Below are positions 37,027 through 47,556 of a stretch of DNA of 64,000 nucleotides, in pieces (within the stretch, counting starts at the first letter, position 1; the number at the start of each line of letters is the position of its first letter). The notes under the pieces are model-generated. The model worked only from the letters and a program-made list of their open reading frames with translations. It did not search any database and had not been told where the DNA came from. The position numbers and the translations under genes were made by a program. The stretch lies in contig CM043787.1 in assembly GCA_023974075.1 (NCBI GenBank), positions 36,545,691 through 36,609,690 on the forward strand. The letters run 5' to 3'. The stretch is from Chaenocephalus aceratus. Lineage: Eukaryota; Chordata; Actinopteri; Perciformes; Channichthyidae.

Positions 37027-38190
37027 TGCCGCTTGTCCTTGGCAGAGGGAACAGATTGATGACGCAGGCAGTTGAATATGTTAGAGATAAACAATTTCAC
37101 TCCTAACTTGTTCAGGCAAACTCCATTTGCCTTGAAAAGATGTCTGCGATCCCAGAAAATTGTCAATAAAATGGACAGAATGGTCAGTACAAACAGTTGA
37201 AAGCCAGGTGTTCAGTGCAAACAATCTGCTGAATCTCTCCACTCCTCTTCTGACTGGCGGTAGAGGGCCACTGATGAACACCTCTGCATTTAGAGAGCTG
37301 GCAGTTTCCAACAAACATTTAAAGTCTTCTTTCAGCACTTCTGACTCTTGTTTCACAACATAATTTGTTCCAATGTGCAGTACCACATTCTTCACAGTCG
37401 GATGTTCAGCCCCAATATGCAGGATCTTCTCAGCCAAGTCAGAGACCACATCCTTGGGAAAACAGAGTACTTTGGTGTTGTTCTTATTACACAGACCTTT
37501 TACATCTCTTACAGCAGAGTCACCCACAATCAGAGTTTCAGGCCCAGTTGTTAGCTTTCCCTCTAGCCTTTTACTTTTGGAGTAGCTATTGGTCCTTACC
37601 CTGCTGTGTGAAGAGGACAGGTTATCCAGGTCATCAGAAAGGGATCTCCGGTTCTCGGTCAGCGGAGCGTATCTGTTCTGGATTGGCACACTTGGTGGTT
37701 TAGGAGGATTGTTTGTAATTCTCCCTTTAGCAGCTGTCCACGGCTGTTTCCTAGTATGAATAGGGGTTGAAGAGGTGCTCTTCCTGGGTGATAACAATGC
37801 AGGCCAGCCGGTCGCATCACAGATTTCAGAGCGCTGGGCTCTGCCTGTTATCCGTCCTCCCAAATCCCATGGAAATGATTTACTCTTAGGCTTTGCACCC
37901 AGAGAGGTCAAGGGAGGACTACCACTTGTAGATTTATTACCCAGTACACAGCCCTCCTGTTCCTTGGAATCCTTGTAGCTGCTAACTAGCTGTGAGTTAG
38001 CATACCCTTCTCCATTATTTTTCAACACTGGTAAAGTGGTGTCATTCCCACGACATAGTCCATTCACTTCCACGTTAACTTCCAACCGTTGCATTTTCAT
38101 TTCCAACACAGCTATCTTCTGTATAAGTTTGTTGAAGTCATCTAGTAGTGACACACAGCGGGTGATGGGGCGACACACACACACACACAT
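37027..38190 (-). pseudogene. LINE ORF1 with SGNH-esterase-like domain, copy 1
   Basis: About 370 codons in the main frame. N-terminal: a short coiled-coil-like helix (LIQKIAVLEMKMQRLEV), then a Ser/Pro-rich linker. The esterase-like domain starts with ETLIVGDSAVRDV (GDS block), then VVLHIGTNYV (usual form GTND; the Asp is Tyr here), then ISGPLPPVRRGVERFSRL, then VHFIDNF. A frameshift near 37150 moves the last block into another frame (KANGVCLNKLG), where family members have D-G-x-H-P; both the Asp and the His of the catalytic pair appear to be lost. ORF1 proteins of this type bind the element RNA. The esterase role is unclear. The start of the frame lies in a CA tract, so the true N-terminus is probably missing. 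Confidence 0.85.
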
Positions 38191-38730
38191 CTACTATCCC
38201 TTTCTTTCTCTCTCCCACTATCGGACACACACACACTGATTGTGACCTAATCCAGGCCTCTCCAGGGAAACACTCTTTTATCATCGCTGTTCCCGTCGAT
38301 ACTCAAGCTCTGCACAACATCTGCAGTTCAACACCTCCAAGATTCATTAAAGCGGAGGAAGGAGTGAGAAGCAGAAGGATACATCGATAAGCAGAGGGGC
38401 TGGTTGTGTGTGGTGTGGTGTGGGTGGGTGTCACCAGGGGCCAGGGGCATCCATAAACACTGCTGACAGTCTGGACAGGAAATACACTTCAGTTTGTCGA
38501 TAAGTTAGTCAGCAGGGGTGAGGAACGATCAATAGGAACACAGGCTGATGTCACTGGCTGCAGACTAGATGACCTGAGGCTACTACATATGAAGAGTTTT
38601 GCTATTCAATTCATTGTATTATCTCAAATGAGTTGTATTGTTTATTTATCGGGAGCTATGGAGGGAGCGGAACACCTTGGCAGAATTATAATTCATTAAT
38701 TTCTCTTAATTCCTAAACCAGACCTTTGAA
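38191..38730. other. Unique sequence; CNE-like right part
   Basis: CA tracts to 38237, then unique DNA. The AATTATAATTCATTAATTTC stretch at about 38685-38705 with neighbouring balanced DNA could be regulatory. No gene seen. Confidence 0.35.
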
Positions 38731-39345
38731 CAGCGGCGAACCGTCAGGGCCTTCAAGGTATTCAGAGAATACCCTGGAACACTCAGATAAAACAAACAAA
38801 AAATCTATGTAATTATATAAATAAAATGTAATAAAATGAATAAATGAGAATCGTATCTGTGTTGTTGATCTGTAATATTACAGTGTTACGTTGATTTGTT
38901 TGTCCTTCTCGGACCATGCACTACGCATTTCAGTGGTGTTGTGTTAGAAAAGAAAGCAACCAATCAGATCTTGTTCTGGGTCTCTGGGTAGAATATCCTT
39001 CAACAAAGGTATTCTACGTCCTTGATAGAATGCCCTGGTCGTTGCACTGAATGAGAGCGTACATTTAGACTGATAGTTTGATCAACCAATCATATATTGA
39101 CTTGTAGCCAATGGGCATATTCTTTCAGAGTTTCCCTCGGTTCAAGGGTACTCTAGAAGGCCCGCTAGTGAACTGGCTCGAGACAGAGGATCTAGAATGA
39201 ATGCGACGAAACAATTCATGCCGTGTTAGTGTTTTTAACGTTGAAATGGCAAGTGCAACAGGTGAACATGAAGTTGTTGCGGAATTCTTGTGAGTACCCT
39301 TTTCAAGACGACAATTCAGTGAAAAGACGGACATTATAATGCCGC
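38731..39345 (+). mobile_element. hAT element, 5' end with start of a TTF/ZMYM-type transposase
   Basis: The left end CAGCGGCGAACCGTCAGGG resembles hAT ends of the ZMYM-like transposase group. Downstream, an ATG at 39246 gives MASATGEHEVVAEFL, then an in-frame TGA (39291-39293), then VPFSRRQFSEKTDII. PFSR-x-x-FSEK is a recurring N-terminal phrase in fish transposases of this group (recalled). The frame then degenerates into GC-rich and GT-rich DNA. No zinc finger, catalytic domain or right end is found, so this is a truncated relic. Confidence 0.5.
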
Positions 39346-42300
39346 GGAGGGGGGCGGCGGCGGGGGGTGTGTGTGTCTACAGAAGGTCCAGTTGTGATAG
39401 ACACGGTTCGCCACTGCCTTTGAAAGACCCTGCTCCTCAGTCTCCTCTGGTGCCGTGTCCAGTTGTTGTCCTGCCTTCACCGCACTGGCATTACCAGTTG
39501 AATCACTATCGTGTTACATCATTTCATGTCAGATAGCTGCAAAGCAGATGTTTATTCATGTGAAAATGCCACGGATTATAGCTTCAACATTATTGGGAAC
39601 AAATACCTCCAGAGGCATATGATTCCCCCTAGAGATTTAGGAAAATGGAGATGACGCCGATTCCCCCCACAGGACGTGAATGCCCTATATCGCATTTGCC
39701 TTCTCTTGTAGTGGTGTTGAGCGCTTGTGTGTGTGCATGCTTGTCCAACGTGTGTTTGAGTGTGTTCTCAGCTTTACTGACATTTCCTCAATCGTGGTTG
39801 ACATTTCCAGGGGATTTGAAGATTTGATCCCTTCTATGTTTGAAGAGTTGTGTGCTGCCCTCCTCAAAACACCGGGGGAAACGCTGCAGCAGAGCCTTCG
39901 GGGGTCTTACTCTACAGCATTTGGAGCGGCCCGTTCTCACTCACCCGGAGTGTGATCAGGAGACGACCTTCACTATACATCGCCTGCCTCTTAGAGATGA
40001 CATGGTTCACTGCTTGGTCTTTTACTTAGTCTTCCTGTTTTCCCCTGAGCTGTGGAGTGGTTCTGCTTCTCTCAACTGCGGCAGAAAAGCTATCACCGAA
40101 AGATATGAGAGAGGAAAGTAGATAGAGATGGTGTGGGAGGGAGCGAAGGCAAGAAAGTGTGATAGAGAGGGAGGGAGAGATCTGTTTCTCCTGCTACAGG
40201 CTGGTTAGTGGAGCGAACTGACACAGACTGACATGCCTCTTCCACGGAGGCCGAGTTAAAAAGATCTCTCTCTCTCTCTCTCTCTCGACTCTGCAGCAGT
40301 CGTGTCCTAGCCGTGGGCTCAAATTACACCCCACCACCCTGTACGGGCCACACACACACACATACACACACAAGCCTATACAGTAGCCATGAGGAGGCCC
40401 AGGGCCCGAACACAGGTCAGGCTCGGGTCAGTCAAGGGCAGGAAGCCGGACAGAAACAAGCCTCGTGCTCATGCTGATCTGAGGGCAGCTGGATAGACAC
40501 AATAAGACAATGAGCACGAATAGATGCATACAGAGCAACTTTCCTTTAGCCATATTTAGCCAGTTCTCTTTTAATCTAGTCTGACACTTGTTGACGGAAT
40601 TAACTAAAAAGTTGACTGAAGACAATTAGGCAATTTCGCACACACTCAGCTGGAATACTAGTCCCACAAAGTATACAAATGTATCATGTAACATATTGCT
40701 CAGCCCGCACTGTTCACTTTACGCCATGCAAAGCCAAATCAAAGACATGTAACTGCAACACAAGCTGGAACTGATGCTGGACACGACCTTGGAGCTACCC
40801 AGAATTAGCTTCAGTCTGTTGTCCAAATGAATGCATCAGCAAACACAAGAGTTGCTAATAAGATTCAGACTGAATCAGCAGTAGGTGTCCAGTCCAGCCA
40901 CACCTCCCTGCTGCACCCACGAGCTTAAGCAAAGTCCCCAGCAGCACAGGATACTGGAGGACAGCAGATCAGCAGAAGTGGGCTGCTGATCTGACCTCTG
41001 TCATCCTGTCCTTCAAACGCCAGCGATGTTATGATTGTAAAACATGTGCATCCTGATGAAGCAGAGCTCTGAGGAGGGGAAGCAAAGCGTTTGATGTGTC
41101 ACAATAAACATGTGGCCACTTCCTGGGTTGGTTTGTCCCTGGGAACAGGATGCCTGGGAACAAGTGCTTTAATAACGGTGCGATACTTTATTGATCCCTG
41201 TAGGGTGCTCCACCCCCCCCCCATAAGGCAGGTCATAGTACACAGAGCAGTAGCAAGAACTACCACAGTGCCGCTGAATACATCTGCATGGATATGTGCA
41301 GTGTTTTTTTTACTTCTGGATGTTTTATTGTTTTACTTTCTCTTCAGAATTGTATTCAAGGTTATCAGACTACTATTTCAGAGTTATTTGAATTGAGAGT
41401 TGGATAGGTTAAACCTGCAGTTTGCTGCAGGGTGAGGGAAAGCTAGATGGATGTCAATAAATCAAGAGGAATGCTCCTTCATGGCACTACAGTGTGTCCT
41501 TGGACTAATGCTTCAAATACATAAATGCACTCTATCTTACTCAGCCTCAGACACAATGCTTTATACGCGATAAGTGTGTGCAGACAGGTATACTCACATG
41601 TACAGTATACACAAACATATACACACACGCACACACTGGTCAAGTATGCGTCTTTCTCCCTAGTCTGTTGGGAACGCTAACAGGAAGAGGGTAAGTGCTA
41701 TCGATTGGTTTCTTCCTGCTTGGCTCGGCTGTCAGAGCAAAAGCAAGTTGACCGTTTGACCGTCTGCTATTCAGTGCAGCACTAACTACATGTACACACA
41801 CACATACACACAGTGACACACACACCTCCAAGTTTCTCTATTATTTGAAGATACATCTGCAGAATTACAGTACCAAATCCTTTTATGTTTATGTGTTAGG
41901 TTAGGAGCCATAAAGAGAAGATTTGCACTAAAACATTGCACTCTTGTTTAATATAACTGTTATTAGCGGTAGTTGTAATTAACCCAGTTGGCCAACCTTG
42001 CAATTGAAATTACAATTGCCTTCAGGCCATGACCATATAAAACATGTGGCGGGTAAAGAAAATGAATAAATCAATTCCTTTTGCCTTTTATTTGGTTAGC
42101 TAAGAAGTGAACCTACTTTCACACATGCTATGTATTTGATCCATTACATGCTTCCAGAATGTTCCTAAAAATAACAGTATGTGTGTTATGTGTACTTGTT
42201 TCTTAGGGCTATAGCATGTAAAGCGAGTATAGCTGCTATACAGACTGACACGGGTCAATAAAGAGCACTCCTCTGGGCAGCACTGTGACATTATGTACAG

Positions 42301-43456
42301 AAATCTGCACTCGGCTCTCTTTGATGGCATTTAGATATGAGGCAGAGGAGAGATGGAGGGATACAAATCAGGAGGAGGGATAAGTGGATGGGCAGATAAA
42401 CAGACTGACGGAGACAGAGAGGCTGCTCGTTGCGGTTTAACAAATCAAAGGGAAGGATGGGAGAAGAAAACAGTAGCATGTGTGTGTATTTAGTGTGCAT
42501 CTGCACTACTGACACTCTTTGTTTCCATATATACATAAATGCCTACTTTAGCAGACATGAATGGACACCTTGATGTGCAGAAGTAAACAGATTTCTCTCC
42601 AACACAAGCACAAGTTGTGGCATAGTAGGAATGGTGTGGAACACCGTTTTGTATGCATGAAAGAGAATAAGAGACTTCCAACAAAGTCTTTAACCTTATT
42701 TCTTAACTAGGAACGGTCCTTACTAATAATACATGAAAACACGGTATGAAAAAATAACACGTATCCCTTAAGAGAAGTATGTATATTCTAACAAGGGAAA
42801 TAAATACAACCTTTCTTAGCTAACTCAACAAGCCAAGATACTTTTTGTACATTTGATGTACAGTTTTAATAAATATTTAACAGTCTAAGGAAAAAATATT
42901 TAAACAATCGATTCACTTTTTAGGGGAAATCCTGACACAAAGAAAAAAATCTACATTACTTTGGTGATACTAAATATTCTTTCCTCATAGTTTTGCGAAG
43001 TCGAACTACAAAGGGTTGTAAAGATCACCACCATTTTTGTTTCAATCATTTAGAACATCATATCATGTGTGCATTTTAAACACAAACATCTTCAACATTG
43101 TTGTATCAAAATGTCATTTTTTATGTCTGTCTTTATTGCTCCATTTACTGGTACATGTAAAAGGCTGGTGTCAGCCAAAGAACACTGCTGCTCTCATATA
43201 TCTGTAGAAAATATATACACTACAGTACAGGAGGTAATATATACAGCAGAGCGCAGCAAAACAACGCTATCCTCCAGAGGGAGAGGAAAGTGGGGAGACA
43301 GCGAGAACAAGATAGAGAGATACAGAGAGAAGGAAGGAGAGAGGGAGCACAAAGGGGATGTTTTCTGCTGGGTGGGTAAAGTGTGTCCAGGGGGCAGCTG
43401 AGTGAGCACACACAACACAAAGCCTGTCATTAGTCCTAGCTTTCTGCAGACACAAC

Positions 43457-43460
<4 letters not shown>
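39346..43460. other. Unique sequence, no gene seen
   Basis: 4 kb without a supported gene. Contains a (TC)n tract at 40265-40287, several short CA tracts and a LINE-tail-like fragment near 41183-41215. AT-rich at 42700-43080. Confidence 0.4.
41183..41216 (-). repeat. LINE-type 3' tail fragment
   Basis: On minus reads CTACAGGGATCAATAAAGTA, a phrase common at the 3' end of fish LINEs and their SINEs. Only a few tens of bases, with no upstream body visible. Confidence 0.3.
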
Positions 43461-43526
<66 letters not shown>

Positions 43527-43535
43527 CGTGCGTGC
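43461..43535 (+). repeat. (GT)n microsatellite
   Basis: About 31 GT units, then GCGTGCGTGCGTGC. Confidence 0.97.
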
Positions 43536-43654
43536 TTAATGTGTAGAATTTCAGACACTGACAAAAGCCTGTGTTGTTGTGCTTGTCTTCTTTGATCTAC
43601 AGCTCCTTAAGGATCAAAACCCTCTGCAGTCAATACTTGCCCTACCTGATTGCG

Positions 43655-43657
43655 TGC

Positions 43658-43712
<55 letters not shown>
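43655..43712 (+). repeat. (GT)n microsatellite
   Basis: GCGTGCGCG followed by 26 GT units. An inverted CA array lies 91 bp downstream. Confidence 0.97.
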
Positions 43713-43714
<2 letters not shown>

Positions 43715-43802
43715 AGATAAGTTGCAATGTATAGAACCCACCCACCCCTTTTCATTATTTCCTCTCTCTTCACGTCCGTCTGTCCTCCCTGTAGAATCCT
43801 CT

Positions 43803-43803
<1 letters not shown>

Positions 43804-43867
<64 letters not shown>
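43804..43867 (+). repeat. (CA)n microsatellite
   Basis: 32 CA units, inverted relative to the preceding GT array. Confidence 0.97.
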
Positions 43868-43869
<2 letters not shown>

Positions 43870-43969
43870 CCCCCTGTCTACCAGCTGCCACTTTGCAGCC
43901 ATTCATCAGAGCTATGATTAGTGAGTGGAGGAATGTCATGTAGCTACAGCCGAATCCTCACCCCGACCC

Positions 43970-43982
43970 TGACCTTTCACCT
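43970..43982 (-). promoter_or_regulatory. DR1-like nuclear-receptor motif
   Basis: On minus AGGTGA-A-AGGTCA, one mismatch from the DR1 consensus. Weak evidence on its own. Confidence 0.2.
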
Positions 43983-44485
43983 CTGGGTGACCCCGTGCGA
44001 CCCCGGGCCGCAGCAGCTGCTTTTACACTGTGCCAACACACTCCATTAGGTCCGACACCTGCTTCTACACACATCGAATCACTACGAAACACACTCACAC
44101 ACACACGTACACAGAAACACTTAGACACTCAAAGATGCAAAGGATGGCAGCATACGCAAGACTCAAACAGTCACTTATGCACAGGCACACACACACACAC
44201 ACACAAACGCACACAATGGCCTTTACACATGCTAATGCAGAAAGGCGGCCCTTTTATGAGATTACACAGTCATTACAGTGAGAGGGGTCACGAGGGGCAC
44301 CTGTAGCTGAGCAACTCCCGGGGCCTGTGTGTGGAAAAACACCACGAGATAAAAGAGTGTGACGTGTGACACACTGTTTTTGAAATTGAAGTATAAGCAG
44401 ACCTTGAGGAGTGATAGAACCAATACTAGAGCCTTTCAGTGGACACTGTGCATATGGTCGGTGTGCAATAAGACACTCTTTGTAT

Positions 44486-44487
<2 letters not shown>

Positions 44488-44573
<86 letters not shown>
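44488..44573 (+). repeat. (GT)n microsatellite
   Basis: About 42 pure GT units. Confidence 0.98.
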
Positions 44574-44574
<1 letters not shown>

Positions 44575-47549
44575 CCCCAGGCTGACTCTGACAGCTCAGT
44601 GCTAGCCATCTGCTGGCAGTCACACCAGGAGAAAGCAACCGCAGCCAAACAATGGAGAGCAATGACAAGCCAGGATTTGTGGGGACTTTTTTATGTGTAT
44701 GCATGTGCGTGCATTTCAGTGCGGTGTGCACGTTTTCCCTTCAAAAAGGTCCAAATGAGCCCCTCTCTATGAGCATGTGCAGAGGGGCGTGGCTGTTGTT
44801 GATAGGCTGTCTCTGTTACCAGGCGATAGATTAACAAGCCCAAATGGCCATCTGAGGAGGATAGATAGCATGGGCGAGTGTGGGCTCACATTTTTTCTCT
44901 TTCTGTGTGTCACTTGCTGTCTGACAACTGCATGTGTGTACGTCTGTCCACCCCCTTACTATTTTATCTTCTCCTTCCCTCTGGCTCTCTCTTTGTACGT
45001 TGAAATGAACATACAGTTGAAGGCTAGGAGCAAAACTGAGCTCTGGCTGGACAGCCTCTGTGTATATGCAGGCTTCTCTCTTTCCAACATACATTATAAT
45101 TGTCAACATCTCCCTATTTCTCTCTTGCCATCTGCAGGTAGAGTGCCATAGTGGATGCAGACAGATGGTCGCTGTTGCGAGGAAGTTGGCTTGCCTGGAT
45201 TTGACACACCAGTCTGACAGCGAGCATCATCCAGCTGGGTGGAGGCCTACACTGCCTCCTAGAAAGAACATGCCAGGTGGCCAAGAAACAGGCTGCTGGT
45301 CACCACACACATAACCCTCGAGTCACTATTCTGCTATTTCACCACCAAACACAACACAGGGCTGTTCCCCACAAAAGACATACACACAAATCAAGACCGC
45401 AAGCCAGAAGCAGAGGAAACCGGAAAGGAAAGGACACGATGCAAATGGCTGATTATGAAAATAATCCCTTTCCCTGCACTCCATTTGTGCATTTGCCTGT
45501 TTTGTGAGTGTGGCTTTGGCCATCCATGCCTTTGTATGGCAGCACTTCAAAGGCAGCCTTCAGTAAGTTTCTGCTCTTCCACCTCCTGCTGCTGCTGCTG
45601 CTGCTAGTTTGTGTGCATGTTTGTGAGTGTGTGCGTGTGGAGCAGTGTCTCCTGTAGCTGGGGGCTCTGGCTGATCACGACTACTGCAGCGAGGCTGGCA
45701 TAGCATGCCCGCTGGCGCACTTACAGGGCACACCTATTTGCACAGGCCCAGACTGAATGGCAGGCATTGTCTGGGTGAGAATGCAACATTTAAGCTCCTG
45801 ATTAAGGCAGAACAAAGCCCTGAGGGGCAAGAGGGATGAATGCATGGAGCAAGAAAGGGAGGGAGGGAGGAAGACATGAAGGGATGCAAGGAACGGAGGA
45901 TCTGTGAAGGGAAATCTCATCTGCTGTTGCTGCGGGAAGGCGAGATGGGAGGGCAAAACTGAGAGAGGAGGAATGGAAGAGAAGGAGGCAAACTGGCAGC
46001 GATGTAAGGGACCGGAATAGAGGCAGGTAAAGAAGTGAGGAGGAGATGAGGTAGGAAGTAAAGAAATTCGCAGGTCGCAGATGAAAAGAAAAGGTAGGGA
46101 AGGAACCAAGAGAGCAGCAGGGAGGAAAAGATGAGGTGGGGGATGAGAAGGGAAAGGCAGGCTTAGGAAGAGATAAAAAGGCAAGAGAGAGGGAGCCAAG
46201 CAGAGAGGCAAAGAGAGACAGAGAGGAGGGAGCCACTGTCGAGGTATCTTCACTGATAAGGAGGAAGTGATGCTTCACCATTTCAGCATGGAGGGAGATA
46301 GACAACTAGCGCCCTCTAATGGCACTAGCAATGTGTCCAGGGAGTAGACAGCAGACAAGAGGGAAGAGCCAATCACTGCCAACATTTCCAATGAATTAAA
46401 ATGTTAACACACTCATTGGGGCACTGCTATGAATCCCTGTTAATTAAAATTACATTTGACTTGTTAAGGATGAGCCCCAGCTGAAAAAAACAACTGTGTA
46501 CCACTGTAGGCAACATCAGTAGATTTACTGTGTTTATACAGGGCCACATGAAGTGTAGTATGTGTGTGTCTGTCTGTGTGTGTGCGAGTAGACTTTGTGA
46601 CACCTTGGCAGTGTATGGGCACAAACAGACTGTGTATGACAAGGGGTGAGCTACTCCCTGAGTATGTATGTATCCTAGCAACAAGACAGACGTAGAAGCA
46701 GTGCAGTGAGCAGCTGGTAGAATGGGACACAGAGACCATGATGATTTATCACAACATAAATGTGTGTGTGTGTTCAATTTAACAGCTGTGAGAGGTTTAG
46801 GTGTGTCTGCAAATGATATGCATCCATGCATGTTTAACGCTTAAACACTCATCAACGTGTCAAGCTGCCAATTGCAATGATAACCACCAATAGACAGCCA
46901 ACGACATCCCATCATCACAGTTTCACAGTTTCCATATATAAAACAAAAACCATTATCACTTGTCTGTCAATCGTCAAAACTAAATGAAATGTTGGTTGAT
47001 ATGGTGTGTTTGTTATGAGCATATTTGAAGGTTGACAGTATGAGCGAATGTAAATGTAGAATGGATATTGCATTTTAGACTGACTTGAATCTTGTACATT
47101 TGTACAGTTCATTGGTGTTCTGCTCTTACAACGGTCATTTACACTTACAAATTCATCTTTGACAGATAGGCTACATGGTATCAAGATGAATGCAACCCTC
47201 TAATCCACATGCCAACATATCAATGCTTCATTTAATATGTAATAACAAAATCATCTTTCGAAATTCATTTGAACCATCCTTCTAATTTCTATAGATTTAG
47301 AATTTAGAGACAAAATGGACACCCTGAGTGTGTCTCAAAACGACATGTTTAAAAATGAAAATCTGTGAGTTGGAAATTAAAAAGAGTTTGTTCCAGGTTT
47401 AAAAAAGAAAGAAGGATTAAAAAGAATGATATCTCTGACTCTGCAGCACTGATTGTGATGCTGTGTTACTCTTTAACATCCCTTATAAGTCAACAGCGTT
47501 GGGGGAATGCAATGTTACATGTATAGCATACTTGGAGTCATTTATAACT
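44574..47549. other. Unique sequence; polypurine block
   Basis: No supported gene. A (CTG)n tract of about 6.5 units lies at 45586-45605. Positions 45820-46230 are strongly purine-rich on plus. A pyrimidine tract ending CTGCAG at 45138 precedes an open stretch (45139-45270) that could be an exon but lacks a good donor. AT-rich from 46850. Confidence 0.4.
46307..46323 (-). promoter_or_regulatory. CTCF-like motif
   Basis: On minus GCCATTAGAGGGCGCTA, close to the vertebrate CTCF core (CCASYAGRGGGCRSTA) with one mismatch. It lies at the end of a long polypurine block. Motif match only. Confidence 0.35.
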
Positions 47550-47556
47550 CTACAAC

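Larger units (their letters stand above)
32673..38190 (-). mobile_element. L2-like LINE, copy 1, near full length, dead
   Basis: A non-LTR retrotransposon on minus. Order: ORF1 with an esterase-like domain (38190-37027), linker, ORF2 with endonuclease and reverse transcriptase (36521-33368), and a 3' end with AAAGGTGCTATATAAATAAA followed by a (CTTGC)n tail at 32673-32695. ORF1 esterases plus short tandem tails fit the L2/CR1 group (family knowledge). The 5' end is uncertain: ORF1 runs into a CA tract near 38175. It carries a nested SINE fragment (34822-34984) and a disrupted 3' untranslated region (32883-33373). Several frameshifts in both ORFs make it inactive. Confidence 0.93.
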
